64,000 nt of DNA from Caenispirillum bisanense (GTDB lineage Bacteria; Pseudomonadota; Alphaproteobacteria; Rhodospirillales; Rhodospirillaceae): positions 1 to 64,000 of the forward strand of contig NZ_BAAAEP010000021.1 in NCBI RefSeq assembly GCF_039523075.1, in the 5' to 3' direction. The position numbers and the translations under genes are program-made. The notes under the pieces were generated by a model, which saw nothing but the letters and a program-made list of their open reading frames with translations, was not told where the DNA came from and made no database searches. Shown piece after piece: positions 34,362-42,187 of this stretch. Each line of letters begins with the position of its first letter. Position 1 is the first letter of the stretch.

Positions 34362-34943
34362 TCAGCGTTCGGCGCGGGTGATCCACTTGGTCTGCGCCAG
34401 CGGCCGCCAGGTGCGGAACGAGGCGATCAGCCCCGCCGGTTCGGTCTCGACGATCAGCATGCCGCGATGCTCGGCGCGCAGGAAGCGTTCCTCCACCATG
34501 TGGTCGATGAAGCTGCGCAGAGGATCGTAGTAGCCGTGGACGTTCAGCAGCCCCACCGGCTTGCCGTGGTTGCCGAGCTGGCCCCAGGTCCAGACCTCGA
34601 AGATTTCCTCCATGGTGCCGATGCCGCCGGGCAGGGCGACGAAGCCGTCCGACAGGTCGGCCATCAGCGCCTTGCGCTCGTGCATGCTGGCGACGACGCG
34701 CAGGTCGGTGAGGCCCTCGTGCCCCACTTCCAGGTCCATCAGGAACTTGGGGATGACGCCGGTGACGCGGCCGCCGGCGGCCAGGCAGGCATCGGCCACC
34801 GCGCCCATCAGGCCAACCCGGCCGCCGCCGTAGACCAGCTCGATGCCTTCTTCCGCCAGCGTCCGCCCCATGCGGACCGCCGCCGCCTGATAGGCCACGT
34901 TGGCCCCTTCGTTGGAGCCGGTGAACACGCACAACCGCCGCAT
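34362..34943 (-). CDS. LOG family protein (TIGR00730 Rossmann fold nucleotide hydrolase)
   Basis: 193 residues from ATG 34943, chosen for its GGAGGATCCCATC ribosome site; an upstream ATG would add 12 residues. The Rossmann fold shows CVFTGSNEG, VYGGGRVGLMGAVAD and the active-site motif PGGIGTMEEIFEVWTW. LOG proteins hydrolyse nucleoside 5'-monophosphates such as AMP or cytokinin ribotides to free base and ribose phosphate. In plant-associated bacteria this could release cytokinins, but housekeeping nucleotide turnover is equally possible. Confidence 0.9.
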   Translation of the reverse strand: MRRLCVFTGSNEGANVAYQAAAVRMGRTLAEEGIELVYGGGRVGLMGAVADACLAAGGRVTGVIPKFLMDLEVGHEGLTDLRVVASMHERKALMADLSDGFVALPGGIGTMEEIFEVWTWGQLGNHGKPVGLLNVHGYYDPLRSFIDHMVEERFLRAEHRGMLIVETEPAGLIASFRTWRPLAQTKWITRAER

Positions 34944-35045
34944 GATGGGATCCTCCGCCTGTCGCCTTGCGTCATCCATGGGCGGGGCCTATAGCACCCG
35001 CATCCACCGCCGGCAAAGTCCCATTCACCGGAGTGCAAGGCAGCC

Positions 35046-36014
35046 ATGACGCAGGGGCGCGACCACGACTGGAGCGGCTTCGTCCGTCGCTGGTTCGGCG
35101 AAGCGGCGGTCGCCTTCCATGCCGACCACGGCCGGGCGGAGACGCTGTCGTGGGCCGGCGGGCGGCTGCACCAGGACGTCTACGACCGGCCGGAGCCGGC
35201 GGCGCCGGTGGTGGTGATGGTCCACGGCATCCAGGGCTATGGCCGCATGCTGATGCCGGTGCTGGCGGGGCTGTGGCGGCGCGGCTGCGCCGTGGTGGCG
35301 CCGGACCTGCCGGGCTGCGGCCTGTCCGCCACGGCCGACGACAAGGGGCGGCGCGGCATCCTCGATCAGGTGGCGGGGCTGGAAGCGGTGCTGCGGGCGG
35401 CGGCGGCGCGCGGGGCCGACCGGCCGCTGGTGGCCAGCGGGGTGAGCCTGGGGGCGCCGACGGTCTTCGCCGCCGCCCTGGCGGTGCCGGCGGTGCGGGC
35501 GCTGGCCGTGTGGAACCTGTTCAGCCCTGCCGACCCGGCGGTGCTGCGGGCCGCCGGCCGCTTCGGCGCCGCCACCGGGCCGCTGCTGCGGGCGGCGCGG
35601 CCGCTGGCGCGGCTGGCACCGGGGCTGAGCCTGCCGGCATGGCTCGGGCTGGCGCTGGAGCATCTGAACGATACGCCGGGCTTCACCGCCTCCATGCTGC
35701 GCGATCCGCTCATCACCCGCACCAGCACCCTCGGCGTGCTGCAGTCGCTGCAGACCGACCTGCCGCCGCGCCTGCGGTGGGCCGAGTGGCGGCGGCCGGT
35801 GCTGGTGCTGCAGCCGGGGGCCGACCGCATGATCCCGCCGGTGGCGACCGAGCGGGCCTTCGCCGCCCTGACCGCCGCGGCCGCGCCCCGGCGGCTGGAA
35901 CTGCTGCCCGGCCTGCCGCACTTCCCCGCCACGCCGGAACCCCACGACGCCGCCGCCGGGCGGGTGGTCGCCTTCCTGGCCGAGGCCGGGCTGCTGGCGC
36001 CGGCGGCGGGCTAG
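35046..36014 (+). CDS. Alpha/beta hydrolase
   Basis: 322 residues, cytoplasmic (no signal peptide). Oxyanion-hole motif VMVHGIQGYGR, nucleophile elbow SGVSLGAP, acid in QPGADRMIPP and His in LPGLPHFPATPE complete a serine-hydrolase triad. The cap region (AARPLARLAPGLSLPAW...) is Ala/Leu-rich. No substrate-specific motif was recognised. The gene is convergent with the NUDIX gene, only 1 bp between stops. Confidence 0.82.
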   Translation: MTQGRDHDWSGFVRRWFGEAAVAFHADHGRAETLSWAGGRLHQDVYDRPEPAAPVVVMVHGIQGYGRMLMPVLAGLWRRGCAVVAPDLPGCGLSATADDKGRRGILDQVAGLEAVLRAAAARGADRPLVASGVSLGAPTVFAAALAVPAVRALAVWNLFSPADPAVLRAAGRFGAATGPLLRAARPLARLAPGLSLPAWLGLALEHLNDTPGFTASMLRDPLITRTSTLGVLQSLQTDLPPRLRWAEWRRPVLVLQPGADRMIPPVATERAFAALTAAAAPRRLELLPGLPHFPATPEPHDAAAGRVVAFLAEAGLLAPAAG

Positions 36015-36015
36015 C

Positions 36016-36438
36016 TCAGGGCTGTTCCATCATCGCCGCCACCTCCCGCACCCGCTCGATCAGCGGTTCGGGCAGGGCGTCGAGGGCGAACCAGCCGGCG
36101 TCGAGGGCGTCGTCGGCGGCGGCGCAGGTGCCGCGCGGGGCCACCGCCAGCATGGCGACCAGCACGAAGTGATGGGCCAGGGCGCCTGTCCCGGCGTCCG
36201 TCTCCATGGCGTCGAAGGCGGTCAGCGGGCGCAGGATGCGGGCGGTGATGCCGGTTTCCTCCACCAGTTCGCGGGCGGCGGCCTCGGCCAGGGTCTCGCC
36301 CCGGCGCGGCTTGCCGCCGGGAAAGCCCCACATGCCGGCCGAGGGCGGGTTGCGGCGGCGGACCAGCAGGATGCGCCCCTCGGCATCACGAACGGTGACG
36401 ATGACGCCGACCCGCGGTTCCTCCTCACGCCAGGGCAA
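36016..36438 (-). CDS. NUDIX hydrolase
   Basis: A 140-residue NUDIX protein with the full box GX5EX7REUXEEXGU in GGKPRRGETLAEAAARELVE followed by ETGI. The N-terminal EPRVGVIVTVRDAEGRILLVRRRNPP is typical of ADP-ribose or NADH pyrophosphatases and MutT-like house cleaners. Its start overlaps the 3' end of the dehalogenase-like gene by 14 bp, so both are cotranscribed. A functional link is not evident. Confidence 0.88.
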   Translation of the reverse strand: MPWREEEPRVGVIVTVRDAEGRILLVRRRNPPSAGMWGFPGGKPRRGETLAEAAARELVEETGITARILRPLTAFDAMETDAGTGALAHHFVLVAMLAVAPRGTCAAADDALDAGWFALDALPEPLIERVREVAAMMEQP

Positions 36439-37327
36439 AGCCGCACTCCCGCAGGGCGTCGACGGTTTCCTGCGGCCGTTCCTCGGGCAGGAAGTGGCCG
36501 CCGGGCAGGGCGCGGCCGCGCACGTCGTCGGCCTTGGCGCGCCAGGTGGCGAGGACGTCGTAGTTGCTTTCCATCAGCCCGTTGGTCCCCCACAGCACCA
36601 CCAGCGGGCAGCGGATGCGGCGCTCGGCATCGGCCTCGTCGTGGGCGAGGTCGATGGTGGCGGCGGCGCGGTAGTCCTCGCAGGTGGCGTGGATGCAGGC
36701 CGGGTCGCGGAAGGCCCGCCGGTACTCGGCCAGGGCGGCGGGGTCGTAGGCGGCAAGGCCGGTGCCCCAGGCGCCCAGCTTCCACTCCAGGTAGAAGTCC
36801 GGGTCGCCGCCGATCAGCCGTTCCGGCAGCGGCGCCGGCTGGGCCAGGAACAGCCAGTGGTAATAGGCGAGGCCGATGCCGCGGTTCATGGTGGCGAAGA
36901 TGGTGTGGGTGGGCACGATGTCGAGCACCGCCGCCCGCTCCACCCGTTCCGCATGGTCGAGGCACAGGCGATGAGTGACGCGGCCGCCGCGGTCATGGCC
37001 GACGACCTGGAACCGATCATGCCCCAGCGCGGTCATCAGCGCCGCCGCGTCGGCCGCCATGGTGCGGCGGCTGTAGGTGTCGTGGCTGGAGTCGCCGGGC
37101 GGCTTGTCGCTGTCGCCATAGCCGCGCAGGTCGGGCATCACCAGGGTGTGGGTGCGGGCCAGCAGCGGCGCCATGCGGTGCCAGCAGGCGTGCGTCTGCG
37201 GATAGCCGTGCAGCAGCAGCAGCGGCGGCCCCTCGCCACCGGTGCGGACCGCCAGTTCGATGCCGTTGACGGCGATGCGCCGCAGGGTGAAGCCGGGCGG
37301 GAACAGGGCGTCGGCGGGGTGGCTCAT
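36425..37327 (-). CDS. Haloacetate (fluoroacetate) dehalogenase-like alpha/beta hydrolase
   Basis: 300 residues. The fold uses an Asp nucleophile: VVGHDRGGR with D112, R113 and R116, corresponding to D110, R111 and R114 of Rhodopseudomonas RPA1163. The halide pocket of that enzyme (H155, W156, Y219) is matched by H157 and W158 (AYYHWLFLAQP) and Y219 (CEDYR). Catalytic D136 (VLDIVPT) and the late His in GGHFLPEE are also present. HGYPQTHACWHRMAP fits the same family. The enzyme is thus a good candidate for C-F bond cleavage in fluoroacetate, or dehalogenation of other haloacetates, in the cytoplasm. Substrate needs assay, since epoxide hydrolases share the fold. Confidence 0.85.
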   Translation of the reverse strand: MSHPADALFPPGFTLRRIAVNGIELAVRTGGEGPPLLLLHGYPQTHACWHRMAPLLARTHTLVMPDLRGYGDSDKPPGDSSHDTYSRRTMAADAAALMTALGHDRFQVVGHDRGGRVTHRLCLDHAERVERAAVLDIVPTHTIFATMNRGIGLAYYHWLFLAQPAPLPERLIGGDPDFYLEWKLGAWGTGLAAYDPAALAEYRRAFRDPACIHATCEDYRAAATIDLAHDEADAERRIRCPLVVLWGTNGLMESNYDVLATWRAKADDVRGRALPGGHFLPEERPQETVDALRECGFALA

Positions 37328-37436
37328 GGGGTGTGCCTCCTGCTGGGGAAGCCTCAGGCTGCCAAAGCCGGGGCAGGGGCGAAAGGGCCAATGGGAGGGG
37401 ATGTAATTACGCGAGGATCATGTAGATATTTTTTGT

Positions 37437-37463
37437 TTGACGATGCCCGATGTGTGTTATAGC
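37437..37463 (+). promoter_or_regulatory. Candidate promoter upstream of the SAM-II riboswitch
   Basis: TTGACG (37437-37442), 15-nt spacer, TATAGC (37458-37463). The spacer is slightly short. The following transcript would start at about 37470, at the 5' edge of the riboswitch, which supports the call. Confidence 0.5.
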
Positions 37464-37472
37464 GTCTCCCTG

Positions 37473-37527
37473 TCGCGCCGATTTGAAGCAACAGCTTGCG
37501 GGCGCGTTATAAATGCAGCTAAAGCGT
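37473..37527 (+). ncRNA. SAM-II riboswitch
   Basis: The sequence fits the compact SAM-II aptamer of alphaproteobacteria. P1 is CGCGCC (37474-37479) with GGCGCG (37501-37506). The conserved GATTTGA follows P1, then CTTGC, and the 3' segment TATAAATGCAGCTAAAGC (37508-37525) provides the pseudoknot and the TAAA/GCTAAA conserved bases. SAM-II normally controls methionine and SAM genes and turns expression off when SAM is high. Here it precedes an intrinsic terminator, a small ORF and metQ. Confidence 0.9.
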
Positions 37528-37539
37528 GAGCGGCCGTGA

Positions 37540-37570
37540 CCCGCCCAGCGCCAGCGCTGCGGCGGGTTTT
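37540..37570 (+). terminator. Riboswitch expression-platform terminator
   Basis: CCCGCC-CAGCG-CCAG-CGCTG-c-GGCGGG (37540-37566) followed by TTTTG: 11 paired bases with one bulged C. It lies 13 nt after the aptamer and 56 nt before the small ORF, so SAM binding probably promotes termination. Confidence 0.8.
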
Positions 37571-37625
37571 GTCGTTGCGGCCACCGCTTCGGCAGAGCCC
37601 TCGCGCCAACCGAGGAGCACTGACC

Positions 37626-37901
37626 ATGGCCTGCGTTGCCGTTGCCTTTCCCACCGCCCCGCCCGAGCGGACGCCGTCCGTCGGCGGCCCGTCGCGCCCC
37701 CGCCTGCCGTCCTTCCTGCGGCCGGTGCCGCGCCCGCCCCGTCATACGGCGGAGGCCTACGGCACCGCCGGGCGGGAACCGCTGCTGGCCGACCTGCTGG
37801 CCGACCCGCTGGTGCATCTGGTGCTCGCCCGCGACGGTCTGACCGTCGAGGACGTCAGCCGCCAGATGCACGAGGCCCGCCGCAAGCTGCTCGCCGGCTG
37901 A
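37626..37901 (+). CDS. Small unknown protein under SAM-II control
   Basis: A 91-residue ORF beginning MACVAVAFPTAPPERT, with CGAGGAGCACTGACC as ribosome site. The first half is Pro/Arg-rich and probably disordered. The second half (LLADLLADPLVHLVLARDG, LTVEDVSRQMHEARRKLL) is predicted as two or three helices with a DPLVHLVLARDG motif. It has no signal peptide or TM segment. I do not recognise a family. It is the first gene after the riboswitch terminator, 136 bp before metQ, so it should respond to SAM. It may be a small regulator or simply a leader ORF. Confidence 0.65.
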   Translation: MACVAVAFPTAPPERTPSVGGPSRPRLPSFLRPVPRPPRHTAEAYGTAGREPLLADLLADPLVHLVLARDGLTVEDVSRQMHEARRKLLAG

Positions 37902-37930
37902 CGGCCGGCCTCCGCCGCCTTCCTTCTTCT

Positions 37931-37955
37931 CTCTTCTCTTCTCTTCTCTTCTCTT
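37931..37955 (+). repeat. CTCTT x5 pentanucleotide repeat
   Basis: Five perfect CTCTT units, preceded by a related CT-rich stretch, in the intergenic region 83 bp before the metQ start. It is an unstructured pyrimidine tract in an otherwise 70% GC sequence, and a candidate for slippage or for rut-like RNA behaviour. Confidence 0.85.
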
Positions 37956-38037
37956 CGCCCGGGTGATCCCACGGTGCCGCGTTCCCGGCGGCACCGCACC
38001 CTGGCGCCTGCCTGATCCTCACCACGGAGTCTGTCCC

Positions 38038-38847
38038 ATGTCGCGTATCCTGTCCCGCCGCCGCCTGCTTGCCGCCGCCGGTTTCGCCGCCCTGCTGGCG
38101 GTGGCCGCGCCCATCGCCCCCGCCCATGCCGAGTCGGCGCTGAAGATCGGCGTCTCCGCCGGCCCCTACGGCGACATCCTGCGCTACACCGCCGAACTGG
38201 CGGCGAAGAAGGGCGTCGAGGCGGAAATCATCGAGTTCACCGACTGGACCCTCATCAACGAGGCCCTGAACAACGGCGATATCGACGCCAACAACTTCCA
38301 GCACATTCCCTACCTGGAGAACCAGATCAAGGCGCGCGGCTACGACATCGTCGCCAGCAAGCCCTCCATCGTGGTGCCGACCGGCGTCTATTCCGAAAAG
38401 GTCAAGAGCTTCGCCGACCTGAAGGAAGGCGCCCGCGTCGCCATCCCCAACGACCCGACCAACGGCGCCCGCTCGCTGTTCCTGCTGGAAAAGGCCGGGC
38501 TGATCACGCTGAAGGAAGGCGCCGACATCACCGCCACCATCCTCGACATCGCCGACAACCCGAAGAAGATCACCTTCATCGAACTGGACGCGGCGCAGCT
38601 GCCGCGCTCGCTGTCGGACGTGGATGCGGCGGTGGTGACCCTGAACTATGCCGTGCTGTCGGGCCTTGATCCCAAGTCGGCGCTGATCCTGGAAGACGAG
38701 CACTCGCGCTGGCATCTGGTGTGGGCCACCCGCAAGAACAACGCCGACGACGCCCGCGTCGCCACCTTCATCGACACCTACCGCTCGCCGGAGGTGAAGC
38801 AGTTCATCGAGACCAAGTTCAACGGCACCATCCTGCCGACGTGGTAA
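38038..38847 (+). CDS. metQ: MetQ/NlpA-family methionine-binding periplasmic protein
   Basis: 269 residues from ATG 38038 (GGAG 8 nt upstream). The leader SRRRLLAAAGFAALLAVAA ends near PAHAES and has no lipobox Cys, so unlike many NlpA proteins it should be soluble or Tat-exported. The mature part starts LKIGVSAGPYGDILRY and has NNGDIDANNFQHIPYLE and PNDPTNGARSLFLLEKAG, diagnostic of MetQ. It would bind methionine (or its oxidised/D forms) for an ABC importer. metN and metI are not in this window. The SAM-II element upstream supports methionine as ligand. It is 14 bp from the acyl-CoA ligase gene downstream. Confidence 0.92.
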   Translation: MSRILSRRRLLAAAGFAALLAVAAPIAPAHAESALKIGVSAGPYGDILRYTAELAAKKGVEAEIIEFTDWTLINEALNNGDIDANNFQHIPYLENQIKARGYDIVASKPSIVVPTGVYSEKVKSFADLKEGARVAIPNDPTNGARSLFLLEKAGLITLKEGADITATILDIADNPKKITFIELDAAQLPRSLSDVDAAVVTLNYAVLSGLDPKSALILEDEHSRWHLVWATRKNNADDARVATFIDTYRSPEVKQFIETKFNGTILPTW

Positions 38848-38861
38848 GGAGCACCCCGCCC

Positions 38862-40505
38862 ATGGCTTTTCCGCAGGAGCGGTGGGCGGGCCTCGCCCGC
38901 TCCGCCGCCAACGAGGCGCCGCTGTCGCCGCTGTCGTTCCTGCGCCGCACGGCGCGGGTGTGGCCGCAGCGCACGGCGGTGATCGACGGCGACCGCCGCC
39001 TGACCTGGGGCGCCTTCGCCGACCGCGCCCGCCGCCTGGCCGGGCTGCTGGCGGCGCAGGGGGTGGAGCGCGGCGACGTGGTGGCCGTGCTGGCCCCCAA
39101 CGTGCCGGTGATCCTGGAAGCCCACTTCGGCATTCCGCTCGCCGGTGCGGTCATCAACCCGCTCAACACCCGCCTGGATGCGCCGGCGCTGGCCTTCATC
39201 CTCGCCCACAGCGAGGCGCGGGTGCTGATCGTCCACGCCAGCCTGGCGGCGGTGGCGCGGGAGGCGCTGGCGGAGCTGCCGCCGGGTCTGACGGTGATCG
39301 AGGTGCGCGACGGCGACGGCGAGGGCGAGGGCGTCATCGCCGGTGCCCTCGACTACGAGACGGCCCTGGCCGCCGCCGTGCCCGCCGCGTGGCGCCTGCC
39401 CGACGACGAGTGGGAGCCCATCGCCGTCAATTACACCAGCGGCACCACCGGCAACCCCAAGGGCGTGGTGCTGCACCATCGCGGCGCCTGGCTGGCGGCG
39501 ATCGGCAACATGCACACCCTCGGGCTGACGCAGGACAGCGTCTACCTGTGGACCCTGCCGGCCTTCCACTGCAACGGCTGGGCCGGCACCTGGGCGGTGG
39601 CGGCGGCGGGGGCGACCCATGTCTGTCTGCCGCGGGTGGACCCGAAGGAGATCTATCGCCTCATCGCCGCCCATGGCGTCACCCACCTGTGCGCGGCGCC
39701 GGTGGTGCTGACCATGCTGCTGCATGCGCCGGAGGAACACGTCATCCGCCCGGCGCGGCCGGTACTGGCCGGCACCGGCGGCGCGGCGCCGTCGTCCACC
39801 ACCCTGCGCACCGCCGAGGATCGCGGCTTCCGCGTGCTGCACATGTACGGCATGACCGAAAGCTACGGCCCCACCACCCTGTGCGCCGATCAGCCCGAGT
39901 GGGCGGCAGCCCCGGCAGAGCAGGTCTACGCCGCCAAGGCCCGCCAGGGCGTGCCGCTGGTGCAGGTGGAGGACGCGACGGTGCTCGACCGCATCACCGG
40001 CCTGCCGGTGGCGGCCGACGGTGCCACCCTGGGCGAGGTCGCCTTCCGCGGCAACGGCGTCATGCTCGGTTACCTGAAGAACCCCGCCGCCACCGCCGAG
40101 GCCCTGCGCGACAGTTGGCTGCTCACCGGCGATCTCGGCGTGCTCCACCCGGACGGCTACATCGAGGTCAAGGACCGGGCCAAGGACATCATCATCTCCG
40201 GCGGCGAGAACATCAGCTCGCTGGAGGTGGAGGAAGCCCTGACCCGCCATCCGGCGGTGCTTGAAGCCGCCGTGGTGGCCGAGCCTCACCCGTTCTGGGG
40301 CGAGACGCCGGCGGCCTTCGTCACCCTGCGTCCGGGAGCCCCGGCGCCGACGGCGGAGGCCCTGATCGCCTGGACCCGCGACCATCTGGCCCACTTCAAG
40401 GCGCCGCGCCGCATCGTCTTCCGCGAGCTGCCGAAGACCGCCACCGGCAAGATCCAGAAGCAGGTGCTGCGGGCCGAGGCCCGGCATCTGGCCGCCGCCG
40501 GATAG
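38862..40505 (+). CDS. AMP-dependent acyl-CoA synthetase
   Basis: 547 residues from ATG 38862 with AAGGAG upstream. ANL-superfamily motifs are complete: P-loop YTSGTTGNPKG (near 190), MYGMTESYGPT (A5), TGDLGVLHPDGYIEVKDRAKD (A7/A8) and the C-terminal lysine in LPKTATGKIQKQ. It belongs to the medium-chain/methylthioalkanoate ligase side of the family, which includes DmdB (methylmercaptopropionate-CoA ligase). Linkage to metQ and the SAM-II switch by a 14-bp gap makes a sulfur-containing acid an attractive substrate, but this is inference. Confidence 0.88.
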   Translation: MAFPQERWAGLARSAANEAPLSPLSFLRRTARVWPQRTAVIDGDRRLTWGAFADRARRLAGLLAAQGVERGDVVAVLAPNVPVILEAHFGIPLAGAVINPLNTRLDAPALAFILAHSEARVLIVHASLAAVAREALAELPPGLTVIEVRDGDGEGEGVIAGALDYETALAAAVPAAWRLPDDEWEPIAVNYTSGTTGNPKGVVLHHRGAWLAAIGNMHTLGLTQDSVYLWTLPAFHCNGWAGTWAVAAAGATHVCLPRVDPKEIYRLIAAHGVTHLCAAPVVLTMLLHAPEEHVIRPARPVLAGTGGAAPSSTTLRTAEDRGFRVLHMYGMTESYGPTTLCADQPEWAAAPAEQVYAAKARQGVPLVQVEDATVLDRITGLPVAADGATLGEVAFRGNGVMLGYLKNPAATAEALRDSWLLTGDLGVLHPDGYIEVKDRAKDIIISGGENISSLEVEEALTRHPAVLEAAVVAEPHPFWGETPAAFVTLRPGAPAPTAEALIAWTRDHLAHFKAPRRIVFRELPKTATGKIQKQVLRAEARHLAAAG

Positions 40506-40736
40506 GGCAGGCTCCGCCGGCCCGCCCCCGCCTCCACCGCACGGTTTCCTCCCGCCGCGCGGCGGGGGCGGGTCGCGCGGGTGGGGGCGGGGCGGCCGCC
40601 AAGGAACATTTTCAGTCTTTTAGAGTCCCGCCGCTGTGGCAGTCCCGCCCCCGATTGGTCACCGTCTTTGGGGGAGCCATCGACACTCTCGATCCGTTTC
40701 TTCGGCAACATCTAGGCTTCAGCCGAGGACACGATC

Positions 40737-41939
40737 ATGCGACGCCTCGAGATCCTCGACGGCATGCGGGGCTACTTCCTGGTCTTCATGCTGCTCAACC
40801 ACCTGAGCTTCACCGGCGGCTATCTGCTGGTGCGGGTGAACCATGCGGAACTGGGCTTCGTGCAGGATGCCCAGGGGTTCGTCTTCCTGTCGGGCCTGCT
40901 GGTCGGGATGGTCTACGCCCGCCGCATGGACCGCAAGGGCTTCGCCGACGGCACCGCCAAGATGTGGAAGCGGGCCGGCGAGCTGTATCTCTATGCCATG
41001 GGGTGCATCGCCCTGATCCTCGGCGCCGCGGCGCTGGAGCCGGCGCTGCAGGCTTACTGGCAGCCGTGGCTCGGCGACCTGCGGGCGGGCGATGCCGCCA
41101 TGGTCGGCGCCGCCGCCTCGCTCGCTTATCAGCCGACCTTCATGGACATCCTGCCGCAGTACATCGTCTACCTGCTGGTGGCGCCGCCGCTGGTGTGGCT
41201 GTGCCTGCGCGGCCGCTGGGCCGCCGTCGCCATCGGCTCGGCGGTGCTGTGGCTGGCGGTGCAGCTGGGCCTGCACATGCCGGTGGCCGACGGCATAAAC
41301 AGCCTGATCGGCGCCGCCGGCGAGGGCGTGCGCCTGCGTGCCGCCTTCAACGTGCTGGCCTGGCAGGTGGTGTTCATGAGCGGCCTGGTGCTGGGCGTCA
41401 TGACCGTCACCAACCAGATCGACTGGCAGAAGGTGTTCACGCCGGAACGCACCGCCCTGGTGTGGCTGGCGGTGGCGCTGCTGGTGTTCTTCCTGGTGTG
41501 GCGGGTCGGCTTCTCGTTCGGCGTCTGGCCGCAGGAGGTGGCGCAGCGGTTCCGCGGCTATGAGGTGCGGCCGGAGTTCAGCCTGATCTTCCTGGTCAAC
41601 TTCCTCGCCCTCGGCTGGGCCATGGCGTGGCTGCTGATCGCCGGCCCGCGCAGCAGCAACGCCCGCGTGCGCCGCATGGCGGAGGTGGTGGGCAACGTGT
41701 TCCAGCTGCCGTTCCTGCGCCTGATTGGCCGCCACTCGCTGCAGGTCTATGCCTTCCACGTTCCCATCGCCTATGCGGTGATGGCGCTGAACAGCCACTA
41801 CGGCCCGTTCAACGAGGTGACCAAGACCGCCATCGCCATCACCGGCGTCGCCATGCTGGCCCTGCCGGCCCTGGCGCGGGAAACCGACTGGCGCGCCCTG
41901 CTCGGCACCACCCCGGCCACCGCCCGCGCGGACAAGTAA
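40737..41939 (+). CDS. opgC: OpgC-family membrane acyltransferase (periplasmic glucan succinylation)
   Basis: A 400-residue polytopic protein with about 10 TM segments (GYFLVFMLLNHLSF, FVFLSGLLVGMVYARR, ILPQYIVYLLVAPPLVWL, SLQVYAFHVPIAYAVMAL). It starts RRLEILDGMRGYFLVFML, the OpgC signature, and has the FLSGL and HSLQVYAFH motifs of this acyltransferase group. OpgC adds succinyl groups to osmoregulated periplasmic glucans. No opgG/opgH genes are in the window, so the glucan substrate is inferred from the family. The 231 bp before it contain GC palindromes (CCCGCCGC/GCGGCGGG near 40550) but no gene. Confidence 0.85.
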   Translation: MRRLEILDGMRGYFLVFMLLNHLSFTGGYLLVRVNHAELGFVQDAQGFVFLSGLLVGMVYARRMDRKGFADGTAKMWKRAGELYLYAMGCIALILGAAALEPALQAYWQPWLGDLRAGDAAMVGAAASLAYQPTFMDILPQYIVYLLVAPPLVWLCLRGRWAAVAIGSAVLWLAVQLGLHMPVADGINSLIGAAGEGVRLRAAFNVLAWQVVFMSGLVLGVMTVTNQIDWQKVFTPERTALVWLAVALLVFFLVWRVGFSFGVWPQEVAQRFRGYEVRPEFSLIFLVNFLALGWAMAWLLIAGPRSSNARVRRMAEVVGNVFQLPFLRLIGRHSLQVYAFHVPIAYAVMALNSHYGPFNEVTKTAIAITGVAMLALPALARETDWRALLGTTPATARADK

Positions 41940-41947
41940 GGCCACAC

Positions 41948-41984
41948 CCGACCGGCCGGCGATCCCCCATCGCCGGCCGGTCGG
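41948..41984 (+). terminator. Hairpin after opgC
   Basis: A 16-bp stem ending GACCGGCCGGCGAT/ATCGCCGGCCGGTC with CCCCC loop, 9 bp after the opgC stop. It has no T run, so it is a stabilising 3' structure or a factor-assisted terminator rather than a canonical one. Confidence 0.5.
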
Positions 41985-41985
41985 C

Positions 41986-42186
41986 GCGTGAAGGCTCACA
42001 AACCACTCTCCACCCGGCGCGACTGCGCCGCGCGGCTTATGTCGCGGGAGCCAAGCGCCGCAGGCCGCGCCCGGCGCCTGAGGGCGCACAAACCGACTCC
42101 CCCACGGCGCGACTGCGCCGCGCGGCCCCTGCCGCGGGAGCCAAGCGGCCGGAGGCCGCGCCCGGCGCCTGAGGGCGCACAAAAAC
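41986..42186. repeat. 90-bp tandem repeat, two full units plus a partial one
   Basis: Units starting GGCGCGACTGCGCC at 42016 and 42106 are about 85-90% identical over 90 bp, and a partial copy (GGCTCACAAACCACTC) precedes them. Each unit contains internal palindromes (GGCGC-GACT-GCGCC). The region lies between the opgC and anmK stops and has no supported gene. It looks like a REP-type or dispersed intergenic element. Confidence 0.8.
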
Positions 42187-42187
42187 C

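Noticed and set aside
34362..34979. Longer start for the LOG protein
   Set aside because: ATG 34943 has GGAGGATC at ideal spacing and begins at the family N-terminus; the upstream 12 codons are unlike the family.
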